A program made the translations under genes and the position numbers. This document shows positions 1 through 8,186 of a stretch of 64,000 nucleotides of DNA, piece by piece (the stretch's first letter is position 1; each line of letters opens with the position of its first letter). Under the pieces are notes generated by a model, which had not been told where the DNA came from, searched no databases, and worked only from the letters and a program-made list of their open reading frames with translations. The stretch lies in contig LUZY01000013.1 of assembly GCA_001603805.1 (NCBI GenBank), positions 248,001 to 312,000 of the forward strand, in the 5' to 3' direction. The stretch comes from Deferribacterales bacterium Deferri_01. GTDB taxonomy: Bacteria; Chrysiogenota; Deferribacteres; Deferribacterales; Geovibrionaceae.

Positions 1-662
1 TCGGTGTTCTCTCCGGAGGGGAGAAGAGCAGGGTGATGTTAGGCAAACTCCTCGCCCAGCCTCTTAACTTCCTGATGCTTGATGAACCGACAAACCACCT
101 TGATATGCAGTCCTGCGATTCGCTGCTTGAGGCTCTGGATGATTTCCCCGGCACGCTTCTGCTGATTACCCATAATGAGATGTTTCTTCATGCTTTGGCG
201 GACAGGCTTATCGTTTTCAAAAACAACTGTATAAGCGTGTTTAACGGTACATACGCAGAGTTTCTTGAGAAAGAGGGATGGGATGAGGATGATGAATTCT
301 CCAAACCCAAGAAGAAAACAACCTCGGAAGGGAAACTGACAAAAAAAGAGTTGAGGAAAAGGCGTTCGGATCTTCTTTCTGAAAGAAACAGAACTCTAGC
401 ACCCCTTGAAAAGAGAGTTCATGACACTGAAACGGCAATTGAGACTGCCGAAAAAAGAGTTACAGAGCTAAATCAGCTTTTGATAAGCGCCTCGGAAAAA
501 GGGGAGTCGGATAAAATAAGTAAGCTTTCAAAAGAACTCACTGAATGGGAAAGTGAAATTGAAAAGCTTTTTACCCAGCTTGAGGGCGCAACCGAAGACT
601 TCGAGTTTGAATCCGCAAAATACGAAGCCAAGCTCAAAGAGCTTGGCGACGATGAAGATTAG
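1..662 (+). CDS. ABC-F family ATPase, C-terminal part (5' end outside window)
   Basis: This is the end of an ABC-F protein, a soluble twin-ATPase of the kind that acts on ribosomes. The frame is already open at the window edge and reads LSGGEKSRVM (ABC signature) at positions 9-38, so the ATG at 33 is internal and not the start. Walker B with the ABC-F hallmark follows (LMLDEPTNHLD), then the H-switch region LLITHNEMF. The last roughly 100 residues are charged and predicted coiled coil (KKELRKRRSDLLSERNR onward), resembling the C-terminal extension of YheS-like members. It converges on the sugar dehydrogenase gene with only 6 bases between stop codons. It differs clearly from the Uup-type ABC-F at 3-4.9 kb. 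The subfamily is inference because the N-terminal ATPase and linker are missing. Confidence 0.9.
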   Translation, partial: GVLSGGEKSRVMLGKLLAQPLNFLMLDEPTNHLDMQSCDSLLEALDDFPGTLLLITHNEMFLHALADRLIVFKNNCISVFNGTYAEFLEKEGWDEDDEFSKPKKKTTSEGKLTKKELRKRRSDLLSERNRTLAPLEKRVHDTETAIETAEKRVTELNQLLISASEKGESDKISKLSKELTEWESEIEKLFTQLEGATEDFEFESAKYEAKLKELGDDED

Positions 663-668
663 TATTTC

Positions 669-1790
669 TTAATTGGCGTTTTCTGATGCTTCAATGCGCA
701 GGAGACGCCCGTTTTTATTATCCGTCAGCAGATAAATCCATCCGTCTGGTCCCTGACGAACGTCTCTTATCCGTTCACCAAGTTCCTGAAGAAGCCGTTC
801 CTCGCCGGTGACCTTTCCGTCTGATATAGTGAGCCTCACAAGCATCTTAGCCGCCATAGCACCGACAAACACGTTCCCTTTCCATTTGGGAAAGCCGTCA
901 GCAGTGTAAAAGATCAGCCCGCTGGTGGCTATGGAAGGATTCCAGTAGTAAAAAGGTTCACGGAAACCTCTTTCCGCATGGTTGTCAGGAATAGGTACGC
1001 CATTATAGTGCGAACCGTAGCTGACTTCCGGCCATCCGTAGTTGACTCCGGCTTCGGTAATATTCAGCTCGTCACCGCCCATGGGACCGTGTTCAACAGT
1101 CCATAATCTGCCCGTTGCAGGCTCAAGTGCAGCTCCCTGAACATTTCGGTGTCCATATGACCATATTTCAGGCATTGCGCCTTCAACTCCCACAAAAGGA
1201 TTATCCGCAGGTATTGAACCATCCGTGCGGACACGTATGACTTTTCCTAAATGGTTATCAAGCTTCTGCGCCTGTTTACTGTAGTCAAACCTTTCTCCCA
1301 GCGTGATAAATATATTGCCGTCACCGGACAATACAAGGCGTGAACCCCAGTGATTTTTGCCGGTTACTTTGGGAAGCTGGCGGAAAATTACCTTTACGTT
1401 TTCCAGTTTTTCACCGTTCAGCTCTGCTCTGGCTACTGCAGTTCCGGCTTTACCGTTTTCTTCTTCAGAAAACGAGAAGTAGATTACCGGGCGTTCAGAC
1501 GATTTAGGGTCAACAATAACATCCAGAAGCCCGCCCTGACCCTGAACAAATATTTCAGGCAGACCTGACAGGGGCTTGGAAAGCACACCGTCAGAGACAA
1601 GCCTCATCCTTCCGGGACGTTCCGTAACCAGAATTCTGCCGTCTGGAAGAAAGGCAAGGCTCCATGGATTCTCTAAACCTGACACAACAACAGAAACATT
1701 AAGATTTCCTGCGCTGGATTTAAATTCATCAGCCTTCACCGAGGGGGCAACTAACAGCATGCAAGTTAGTATCAGAAGAAAATACCTCAT
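669..1790 (-). CDS. PQQ-dependent soluble aldose sugar dehydrogenase family protein
   Basis: The product is 373 residues with a Sec signal peptide (about 1-20, ending APSVKA), so it is periplasmic. The six-bladed beta-propeller family is recognisable from LENPWSLAFLPDGRILVTER near the N-terminus, SYGHRNVQG in the middle and EHGPMGGDELN, which matches the glucose/sorbosone and YliI-type aldose dehydrogenase signature. Known members oxidise sugars with PQQ and pass electrons to the respiratory chain. The start is an ATG preceded by AAGGAGG. No PQQ biosynthesis gene is in the window, so cofactor supply cannot be judged. The gene stands alone, convergent with the ABC-F end on one side. The substrate cannot be told from sequence. 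Confidence 0.85.
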   Translation of the reverse strand: MRYFLLILTCMLLVAPSVKADEFKSSAGNLNVSVVVSGLENPWSLAFLPDGRILVTERPGRMRLVSDGVLSKPLSGLPEIFVQGQGGLLDVIVDPKSSERPVIYFSFSEEENGKAGTAVARAELNGEKLENVKVIFRQLPKVTGKNHWGSRLVLSGDGNIFITLGERFDYSKQAQKLDNHLGKVIRVRTDGSIPADNPFVGVEGAMPEIWSYGHRNVQGAALEPATGRLWTVEHGPMGGDELNITEAGVNYGWPEVSYGSHYNGVPIPDNHAERGFREPFYYWNPSIATSGLIFYTADGFPKWKGNVFVGAMAAKMLVRLTISDGKVTGEERLLQELGERIRDVRQGPDGWIYLLTDNKNGRLLRIEASENAN

Positions 1791-1921
1791 AATAGCCTCC
1801 TTCTACTTCTATGGTTTTAGATATGTCAAACTTTATATATAGAATCTAGGTATAAGGGGACGATATGTACAGGATAATTTTGATATATGAACTCAAGTAA
1901 TAAAAATTATAAGGTTAATTA

Positions 1922-1948
1922 CGGGCTGAATGTGTTCACTCCAGCCCG
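1922..1948 (-). terminator. Candidate terminator hairpin behind the SnoaL-like gene
   Basis: A 7-bp stem (CGGGCTG at 1922-1928 with CAGCCCG at 1942-1948) lies 34 bases beyond the stop of the SnoaL-like gene, and the minus-strand transcript continues into T/A-rich sequence without a clean U-run. One arm lies inside the duplicated uup 3' end, so this hairpin may be the former uup terminator, now separated from uup by the cassette. Confidence 0.45.
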
Positions 1949-1968
1949 CTTAAATATTCCCATCTTTC
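1936..1968 (-). repeat. Copy 1 of duplicated uup 3' end (stop codon plus last ten codons)
   Basis: These 33 bases match 3049-3081 at 32 positions. Read on the minus strand they encode ERWEYLSGLE and a stop, identical in protein to the C-terminus of the Uup-like ATPase; the single difference is a synonymous Leu codon (CTG here, CTT there). Similarity ends abruptly on both sides. The two copies bracket the SnoaL/TetR gene pair. Confidence 0.9.
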
Positions 1969-1981
1969 TATAAATATTTAT

Positions 1982-2308
1982 TTAATCAATCCTTAAACCA
2001 GTTATAAGCCCTGCCTGCACTGTTATATTATAGTTCAGATCAACGGGGCTCCCTTCAAAGTTTCCTGATACTTCTGCTGTCATGAGACATCCATTGGCGG
2101 TTTCATTAACTTCGATCAGTCTCATTTTATGGCTGTACATCTCTTTGGCGGATTCAAACCATTTACCTATGGCATCTCTGCCTTTAATCGTTTTATTTTC
2201 ATCTGTAACTTCAGCATCCTCTGCAAAGCATGAAACAAATTCAGCTTTGTTGTTTTTATTGGATGCGTTGGTGTATTTCTCGATCAGTTCGGTGAGTTCT
2301 GCCCTCAT
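1982..2308 (-). CDS. SnoaL-like / NTF2-fold small protein
   Basis: The product has 108 residues and resembles the SnoaL-like, ketosteroid-isomerase-type NTF2 fold: an N-terminal helical part (LTELIEKYTNASNKNN), then AEFVSCFAEDAEVTD, KGRDAIGKWFESAKE and strands ending in LITGLRID. The fold covers enzymes and ligand-binding proteins, so no reaction can be named. I chose the ATG at 2308 over the longer frame (to 2413) because AAAGGAGGAG sits directly in front of it and the longer frame would translate the operator repeats. It is divergent from a TetR regulator and shares its promoter region, which suggests it is the regulator's target. No signal peptide is seen. Confidence 0.75.
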   Translation of the reverse strand: MRAELTELIEKYTNASNKNNKAEFVSCFAEDAEVTDENKTIKGRDAIGKWFESAKEMYSHKMRLIEVNETANGCLMTAEVSGNFEGSPVDLNYNITVQAGLITGLRID

Positions 2309-2366
2309 AGTCTCCTCCTTTAATTTATTTCTGGAACTGCCCAGTACGAAACTATGTGAAGAAAAT

Positions 2367-2386
2367 TTAATACAGACCTGCATCAA
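2367..2386. promoter_or_regulatory. Probable TetR operator, copy 1
   Basis: TTAATACAGACCTGCATCAA is an imperfect 20-bp palindrome lying between the divergent SnoaL-like and TetR genes. It matches copy 2 (2397-2416) at 18 of 20 positions, with centres 30 bp apart. Confidence 0.65.
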
Positions 2387-2396
2387 AAGCAACATT

Positions 2397-2416
2397 TTAA
2401 TACAGATCTGCATTAA
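2397..2416. promoter_or_regulatory. Probable TetR operator, copy 2
   Basis: TTAATACAGATCTGCATTAA is a near-perfect 20-bp palindrome around AGATCT, with one mismatched base pair. It is 44 bases upstream of the TetR start codon, well placed for autorepression as well as control of the divergent gene. Confidence 0.7.
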
Positions 2417-2460
2417 AAAATTTAGTGCATCTTACGCTATGTTATGCTATATCTTTTGTG

Positions 2461-3066
2461 ATGAAGACAAAAAAAGGCGAGAAAGAAAAACTTAGAAACG
2501 AGATTCTCGACAAATCTTTGGAGTATCTCAAAAAACACGGGCAGGGAGGTTCCGGTACTGATCATATAATGAAATCAGCCGGACTAACCAGAGGAGCGCT
2601 CTACAGCCACTTCAAATCGAAAGACGATCTTTTTGCTCAGGCAGTGTGCCATGATTTAAAACGCCTTGAAAAATCGCTGGAAAATAGATTCAGACTCCGC
2701 GGCAGGGAAGCCTTAAAAGAGATTATTGCTGACCACCTTTCAGAAGATAGCTTAAAAAACGTTGAGGAAGGGTGCGTATTCACATCTTTAAGTACGGATA
2801 TGCAGAGAAGCAAGCCGATGTACAGAGGCATGTATGAAGAAATAATGAACCGTATATATTCCCTGTTTGCCTTAATGATTCAGGAACAGTTTCCTGACAA
2901 CTCAAGGGAAGACTGCTTAGAAAAAGCACTGAACCTTTATTCCGGTCTGGTGGGTACACTAACTATGGCAAGAACCATGAAAGAGCCGGCAAAGGCACGT
3001 CAGATACTCTCTGCCGGAAGAAAATTTCTTACTGAGAATTTTACAGCCTCACTCAAGCCCGCTTAA
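2461..3066 (+). CDS. TetR/AcrR family transcriptional regulator
   Basis: The product has 201 residues from the ATG at 2461. The N-terminal DNA-binding domain is typical TetR: TDHIMKSAGLTRGALYSHF (about 33-51) is the helix-turn-helix followed by the FKSKDDLF turn. The remaining two thirds would be the ligand and dimer domain (LYSGLVGTLTMARTMKEP near the end). It is divergent from the SnoaL-like gene, with two palindromic operators between, so local repression with release by a small ligand is likely by family precedent. The longer in-frame start at 2425 would add 12 residues lacking family character. Its last codons (SLKPA) and stop lie inside the duplicated uup end, and it overlaps uup tail to tail by 18 bases. 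Confidence 0.88.
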   Translation: MKTKKGEKEKLRNEILDKSLEYLKKHGQGGSGTDHIMKSAGLTRGALYSHFKSKDDLFAQAVCHDLKRLEKSLENRFRLRGREALKEIIADHLSEDSLKNVEEGCVFTSLSTDMQRSKPMYRGMYEEIMNRIYSLFALMIQEQFPDNSREDCLEKALNLYSGLVGTLTMARTMKEPAKARQILSAGRKFLTENFTASLKPA

Positions 3067-3081
3067 ATATTCCCATCTTTC
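3049..3081 (-). repeat. Copy 2 of duplicated uup 3' end (genuine uup terminus)
   Basis: This is the real C-terminal coding end of the Uup-like gene, matching 1936-1968 at 32 of 33 bases. On the plus strand it supplies the last codons and the stop of the TetR gene. Confidence 0.9.
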
Positions 3082-4881
3082 CATTTTTTCCAGAAGCTCC
3101 ATTTCCTTAGCTTCTATTTTGGCTTGTAAATCCGTAAGGCGTGAATAGTCACTTCCTCCATGTTCAAGTTCCGCACTCAAATCAGCAAGCTCGCCTTCCA
3201 GAACGTTAATTTCAGCCTCAATACCTTCATATTCTTTCTTTTCAGCATAGGTAAGCTTACGCTTTTTCTCCTGCTTCGGAGACTCTTTCTTTTCAGAAGG
3301 CTTCTCTTTAACAATATTTCTGGATTCCATCCAGTTGGAATAGCTGCCGGGGAAATGCTCAAATATACCGTCACCTTTGAAAATAAACATAGTGTCACAT
3401 ACTCTGTCCATAAAGTATCTGTCGTGAGATACCACCACGGCGCACCCGCCAAAGTCCTCAAGGAAGTCCTCAAGCACGCTTAGTGTCTGTATATCAAGGT
3501 CGTTTGTCGGTTCATCCAGAATTATGAAGTTCGGATTCTTTATCAGCTCATTAACAAGATGAAGTCTGCGTTTTTCCCCGCCGGATAATTTGCCTATGGG
3601 GCGGTAGTGGCTGTCTTTGGGGAAAAGAAAGCGCTCAAGCATCAGTGTGGCGGACAGAGTGAGTCCGTTATCAAGTTTGATATTTTTTGCTGTTTCCTCA
3701 ATGTATTGAATAACCTTCATTTCGGGGTCAAGCTCTTTGCTGTGCTGATCAAACACCCCGAAGAATGTGTTTATTCCGATATCAACAATACCGTTGTCCG
3801 GTTGTTCCTCACCTGTGAGAACACGCAGAAAAGTTGACTTTCCGCTTCCGTTAGCGCCTGCTATACCAAGTTTTTCGCCTTTTTTGAACGAATAACTGAA
3901 ATTGCGGAACAGGACCTTATCTCCATAAGCTTTGGAAACATTTTTGAGATCAATTATTTTCCCTCCGAGCCTTCGCCCAAGTGTCTTAAGCTCAAGATCA
4001 CGCTCTGTCTTATGTACTATGCTGTCCTGTATAACCGCCGCACGGTCTATCCTTGCCTTCTGCTTTGTGGTGCGTGCCTTCGGGCTTCTGCGGAGCCATA
4101 CAAGTTCATTACGGAGTATATTGGAAAGTCTTTCCTGCCTCCGCTGTTCGTGGGCTTCTGTTTCGGCCTTTTTCTCAAGGTAAAAAGAGTAGTTCCCGTC
4201 ATAGCGGGTGAATTTTCCTTCGTCTATTTCAAATATTACATTGCAGACACTATCAAGGAAGTATCTGTCATGAGTAACAAGGAGAACAGCTTTTTTAGTG
4301 GATTCCAGATGGTTTTGAAGCCACTCCACTGTATCAATGTCAAGATGGTTTGTAGGTTCATCCAGAATAAGGAGATTGCCTTCATCGATCAACGCCTGTG
4401 CAAGTGAGACCTTCTTCGCCATACCTCCGGAAAGTTCGCCCATTTTAATGGTGTAATCGTGTATGCCAAGCTCACCAAGAACAGATTTTACGCTGTATTC
4501 GTATCCCCACGCATTTTTAGAATCAAGCTCCGACATTACCTTATGCAGTTCCGGGCTGTCCGTATGGCAGAGCTGTTCATAGCGTTTTATTAGGCGCATC
4601 GTAGGGGTATCTGATTTGAAGATGTAGTCAATTACACTGACTTGAGGCAGAACATCAGGTAACTGTGCTAAATAGTTGATAATACATGTCTTGTTGACAG
4701 CAACATTGCCGCCGTCCGACTCTTCTAATCCGGCTATAATTTTCAGCAGAGTTGATTTCCCGCTGCCGTTGATGCCGATTATTGCAGCTTTATCGCCTTC
4801 GTTAAGTCCGAATGTGACATTCTCAAAGATTGTCCTGTCGCCGTAGTTCTTTTTGAGTTTTTCAATTGATAAAAGATTCAT
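3049..4881 (-). CDS. uup: Uup-like ABC-F ATPase
   Basis: This 610-residue protein has two ABC ATPase domains. Domain 1 has Walker A GINGSGKST (36-44), signature LSGGMAKK and Walker B LLILDEPTNHLD; domain 2 has GANGSGKST (about 343), LSGGEKRR and FIILDEPTNDLD. The NDLD variant in domain 2 and the C-terminal charged coiled coil (about 540-610, KKESPKQEKKRKLTYAEKKEY) are typical of Uup, a cytoplasmic ABC-F protein linked in E. coli to ribosome function and tolerance of branched DNA. The start is an ATG at 4881. The 3' end overlaps the convergent TetR gene, and a second copy of its last codons lies at 1936-1968. No terminator is seen directly behind it, apparently because a gene pair has been inserted there. 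Confidence 0.88.
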   Translation of the reverse strand: MNLLSIEKLKKNYGDRTIFENVTFGLNEGDKAAIIGINGSGKSTLLKIIAGLEESDGGNVAVNKTCIINYLAQLPDVLPQVSVIDYIFKSDTPTMRLIKRYEQLCHTDSPELHKVMSELDSKNAWGYEYSVKSVLGELGIHDYTIKMGELSGGMAKKVSLAQALIDEGNLLILDEPTNHLDIDTVEWLQNHLESTKKAVLLVTHDRYFLDSVCNVIFEIDEGKFTRYDGNYSFYLEKKAETEAHEQRRQERLSNILRNELVWLRRSPKARTTKQKARIDRAAVIQDSIVHKTERDLELKTLGRRLGGKIIDLKNVSKAYGDKVLFRNFSYSFKKGEKLGIAGANGSGKSTFLRVLTGEEQPDNGIVDIGINTFFGVFDQHSKELDPEMKVIQYIEETAKNIKLDNGLTLSATLMLERFLFPKDSHYRPIGKLSGGEKRRLHLVNELIKNPNFIILDEPTNDLDIQTLSVLEDFLEDFGGCAVVVSHDRYFMDRVCDTMFIFKGDGIFEHFPGSYSNWMESRNIVKEKPSEKKESPKQEKKRKLTYAEKKEYEGIEAEINVLEGELADLSAELEHGGSDYSRLTDLQAKIEAKEMELLEKMERWEYLSGLE

Positions 4882-4920
4882 AGGAGTGAATTATTATATA
4901 TCTTCACATGATTTGGCAAT

Positions 4921-4958
4921 ATAAAAGCCCGCAGTGAGGGGTATGCTGCGGGCTTTTT
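4921..4958 (-). terminator. Rho-independent terminator behind the alkaline phosphatase gene
   Basis: An 8-bp stem, GCCCGCAG (4927-4934) with CTGCGGGC (4946-4953), is flanked by T-rich sequence on both strands. It lies 20 bases beyond the stop of the minus-strand phosphatase gene. Confidence 0.85.
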
Positions 4959-4977
4959 AGGGTTACAAGGGCAGAAA

Positions 4978-7899
4978 TTACTGGCTTACTGTTACTCCGA
5001 GGAAGTTAGCCATAGCCTTAAATATAAATGTGTTATCAATGATATCCGTCATTCCTTCGCTATACATCTTACCGTTGTATCTGCTGAAGGTTTCATTCGC
5101 AAAATCACCTTTTGCATACACTGAAACAAGCTCATTGGTGTGTCGGCCTGTTCCGTAGAACACTTCTCCGTCAGGGTAGATGAAGCTTCCGCACCATTCA
5201 CCGGAGCATGTATCTGTTGCGGAATTAAATGCCTGCTGAGTGGGAAGGTCACCAAGTGCGGGTTTAAGGGTGTTGTTCAACCTGAGGAAACTGTTGCCGT
5301 GGTCTGATGTTACAATGAGCATTGTGTTTGACCAGTCTATGCTGTCACCGGGTTTATCCACAAATTCAATTGCTTTTTTTACAGCGTATTCGAGGTCAAT
5401 GACGCCTCCCACCATACCGCTGTAGTTGTTGGCATGGTTGGACCAGTCTATATCACCCTGTTCAACCATAAGGAAAAAACCGTTAGGGTTCTGTGCAAGA
5501 ACTTTCAGAGCTGCTTCTGTTGATTCGGAAAGAAGTGGGCTTTCAGAGTCTGTTGTCGCAAATGAAGGCACACCCGGAGTGTCTGTAACAACAGGAGTGG
5601 CTATCTGACCGCCGGTTCCGCCGAAAAGACCGAAAAGCTTTTTCCCGCTGCTTACCGCATTGTCGGCAGCGCTCAAAAGTGCTGTTCCGCCTGTGATTCC
5701 GCTTGCCCGTTCAACAAAAACATAGCTGCCGTCAGCTTTTATTGAGTTATAGGCGGATTCGCTTATATATCCATAATTTGGTGCTGCGGGAGTGCCAACA
5801 TAAACAGGATGTCCTGCTCCGATAACGACTTCCGGTTTTGTGACATTTACGATCTCTTCTGCTATTTCGACGTAATTGTTTCTGTTTACATTATGAGATA
5901 CAAAAGCAGCAGGAGTGGCATGGGAAAAGGGTACAGTTGTGACAACACCTATAGCTCCCTTTCTCTGGTTTCTTACTTTTTCCGCTATTGTAGTAAGGTT
6001 GCCGTCAGCAAGATCACCCGGAAGCCACGCTATATTGCCATCTACTGTTTTATTTCCTGTGGCAATGGCAGTACCAGCTGAAGCAGAATCAGTTGCAGCA
6101 TATCTGCGTATGTATTCCTCCTCAAGGTAAGGATAAGCATAAGCTCCGGCAACAGCTACATCATAGCCCACAATGCCGTATTCAACCTTGTTGTTCATTT
6201 TCGCAACTGCGTATCTGTCTTTGCCTTTAACATTTGCGTATGAATTGTAGGTGTCAATGTCCCATGTCGTGCAGTTTGCTTTGAAATCAAATGAATGAAA
6301 GCTGAGTGCATCGTCAGTACCAAACATATATCTGGAACCGGCTATTTCATGGGCTTTCTGCATACCGTCACCTATGAAAAGGATAACATTGTGGTTATTG
6401 TCAGCCATTGATTTCATAGCTCTGAACAGATCTGTATTGTCGATGAGTTCTGTGCCGGGGTAGAGAACACCCTGACGGGCTTCTAACTCTGCAACATCTG
6501 CTCCTTTTGCGTAGACGGAAACAAGCTCGTTTGTGTGTCCGCCTGTGCCGTAGAATACTTCTCCGTCAGGATAAACATAAGATCCGCAATAGTTCCCTGC
6601 GGGGCAGTTGGATGCATTTTTGGCTTCCTGTGATGGAAGATCACCGATACCGTTGGTTTTCCCTCTGTTGAATCTAAGGTAACTGTTGCCGTGGTCTGAA
6701 GTTACTATGATTGTAGTGTTGTTCCAGTTCATGCCGTTGACACCGTTTTCAACCATCTCTTCAGCTTTTTGTACAGCATAGTGGAGATCAAGAACTCCGC
6801 CGACCATTTTTGTGTAGTCATTTGAATGGTTAGACCAGTCAATGTCTCCCTGCTCAAACATTACAAAGAAACCTCCTGTTCCCGTTGCGGTGCTGAGAAC
6901 ATTAAGCGCTGCTTCTGTGGATTCTTCAAGAACAGGGCTTTCAAGCTCTGCTTTTGTGAAAGAAGGGGTTCCGGGAGTATCGGTTACGGTAGGAGTCGTT
7001 ATCTGACCGCCTGCGCTGCCGAATACTCCAAAAAGTTTTGTACCGTTACTCACTGCGTTTGCAGCGGCGGTAGCCAGAGCAGCAGCACCGTCATCACCTG
7101 TGTTTCTTGCAACATATTCATATGAAGCATCTCCCTGAACTACCGCAAGCTGTGCATTTGACATGTACTGCTCGCTGTAAGCCTGCGGGTGTCCGCCTCC
7201 TATGACAACATCAGGCTTAGTTACTGTGCTAAGTTCTGTAAATATCTCATGGTAATTATTTCTGTAAACATTATGGCTTACAAATGCAGCGGGAGTTGCG
7301 TGAGATATGGGTACTGTTGTAACAACACCGATTTTACCCGGCGTTGTTTTTGACTGATAGTATTCAGCTATTGTTTCAATCTCTCCATTTGCAGGATCTC
7401 CGGTTTCCCATGCAATATTACCGGCGTCTGTTTTAACTCCTGTGGCTATTGCAGTGCCTGCCGATGCCGAGTCTGTAGCTGCAGCACCCATTGATGAATC
7501 AAGAAAGTATTTGTCTTTTGCAAGTGAAGCAAGCCCCATCCGGAGAACATCAAAACCGGTTCTTCCATTAATGGAATCCGCATTGTATTCCGCATCGCCT
7601 CTTTCGCCTGCTAAGGTATTATATGCCGTTACATCCCATGTTGTTGAGTAGTTGGAGTAGGGGAAAACCGATGAGTCTTTCCATACAAGTCCTGTTTCAT
7701 TGCCGTAAAAATAGCGGCTTGCGGCGGCTTCATGCTCTTCGTGCATTCCGTCACCAATGAAAAGAATCACGTTTTTAGGAAGAGACCAGCCGTCCTGTCC
7801 GTCTTTTCCCGCTGTTCCGTCATTTCCGTCTGAACCGCACGCAGCAAGAACACTGAGTGAAAGACCGAGAAGCAGAGTTTTGAAAAATTTCGCTTTCAA
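4978..7899 (-). CDS. Tandem (double-domain) alkaline phosphatase lipoprotein
   Basis: The product has 973 residues. A lipoprotein signal (LLLGLSLSVLAAC, Cys21) is followed by a short Gly-rich linker and then two complete PhoA-type domains in tandem, about 40-500 and 503-973. Each has the metal Asp (FIGDGM; Asp50 and Asp511), the nucleophile Ser (TDSASAGTA; Ser144 and Ser605), SHATPAAF, EQGDIDWSNH, VTSDHGNS and the distal His (GGHTNE in the first, GRHTNE in the second). Usual family members have one such domain of about 450-500 residues. I chose the TTG at 7899, with GGAGG just upstream; the longer frame also begins with TTG and would displace the lipoprotein signal. It should hydrolyse phosphomonoesters at the envelope surface or in the periplasm. 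UshA and OmpA lie upstream. Confidence 0.88.
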   Translation of the reverse strand: MKAKFFKTLLLGLSLSVLAACGSDGNDGTAGKDGQDGWSLPKNVILFIGDGMHEEHEAAASRYFYGNETGLVWKDSSVFPYSNYSTTWDVTAYNTLAGERGDAEYNADSINGRTGFDVLRMGLASLAKDKYFLDSSMGAAATDSASAGTAIATGVKTDAGNIAWETGDPANGEIETIAEYYQSKTTPGKIGVVTTVPISHATPAAFVSHNVYRNNYHEIFTELSTVTKPDVVIGGGHPQAYSEQYMSNAQLAVVQGDASYEYVARNTGDDGAAALATAAANAVSNGTKLFGVFGSAGGQITTPTVTDTPGTPSFTKAELESPVLEESTEAALNVLSTATGTGGFFVMFEQGDIDWSNHSNDYTKMVGGVLDLHYAVQKAEEMVENGVNGMNWNNTTIIVTSDHGNSYLRFNRGKTNGIGDLPSQEAKNASNCPAGNYCGSYVYPDGEVFYGTGGHTNELVSVYAKGADVAELEARQGVLYPGTELIDNTDLFRAMKSMADNNHNVILFIGDGMQKAHEIAGSRYMFGTDDALSFHSFDFKANCTTWDIDTYNSYANVKGKDRYAVAKMNNKVEYGIVGYDVAVAGAYAYPYLEEEYIRRYAATDSASAGTAIATGNKTVDGNIAWLPGDLADGNLTTIAEKVRNQRKGAIGVVTTVPFSHATPAAFVSHNVNRNNYVEIAEEIVNVTKPEVVIGAGHPVYVGTPAAPNYGYISESAYNSIKADGSYVFVERASGITGGTALLSAADNAVSSGKKLFGLFGGTGGQIATPVVTDTPGVPSFATTDSESPLLSESTEAALKVLAQNPNGFFLMVEQGDIDWSNHANNYSGMVGGVIDLEYAVKKAIEFVDKPGDSIDWSNTMLIVTSDHGNSFLRLNNTLKPALGDLPTQQAFNSATDTCSGEWCGSFIYPDGEVFYGTGRHTNELVSVYAKGDFANETFSRYNGKMYSEGMTDIIDNTFIFKAMANFLGVTVSQ

Positions 7900-7948
7900 T
7901 TTACATCCTCCGAAGATTATTTGGCGTAACAACGCAAAATTGAGGATA

Positions 7949-7966
7949 GTTAAAAAGTGTTAAAAA
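7949..7966 (-). promoter_or_regulatory. Short direct repeat upstream of the tandem phosphatase
   Basis: GTTAAAAA occurs twice, 10 bp apart, 50-67 bases upstream of the TTG start (minus strand TTTTTAAC twice). One-helical-turn direct repeats are the layout used by PhoB/PhoP response regulators, but the bases are not a clear match to a known Pho box. The rest of 7900-8158 is AT-rich, with nothing else I can name. Confidence 0.25.
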
Positions 7967-8160
7967 ACTTTCATAAGGATGTTTCATTTATTAAATCTCT
8001 ATTTACGGAAAATAAGTTTTATTTAACAATATCTTGTAATTTTAATAAAGATTTGGGGACTTAGTGTTATAATAACGTCAAAAACAGTAATAAGAAAAAT
8101 TATTAATGTACAGAAGATTAAAAAAAATGATATGAATATTCATTAAGTAAATGTCAGGAA

Positions 8161-8184
8161 AACCCGGCTCAATTAAGCCGGGTT
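8161..8184 (-). terminator. Terminator behind ushA-like gene
   Basis: A perfect 9-bp stem, AACCCGGCT (8161-8169) and AGCCGGGTT (8176-8184) with a 6-base loop, is followed on the minus strand by TTTT. It begins 2 bases after the stop codon. Confidence 0.85.
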
Positions 8185-8186
8185 AT

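Noticed and set aside
2309-2413. Longer start for the SnoaL-like gene adding 35 residues.
   Set aside because: It would translate the operator palindromes (giving repeated QICIK-like peptides) and lacks a ribosome binding site, whereas AGGAGG precedes the ATG at 2308.
7933-8158. Hidden gene in the gap between the phosphatase and ushA-like genes.
   Set aside because: AT-rich with frequent stops on all frames; nothing beyond the short direct repeat.
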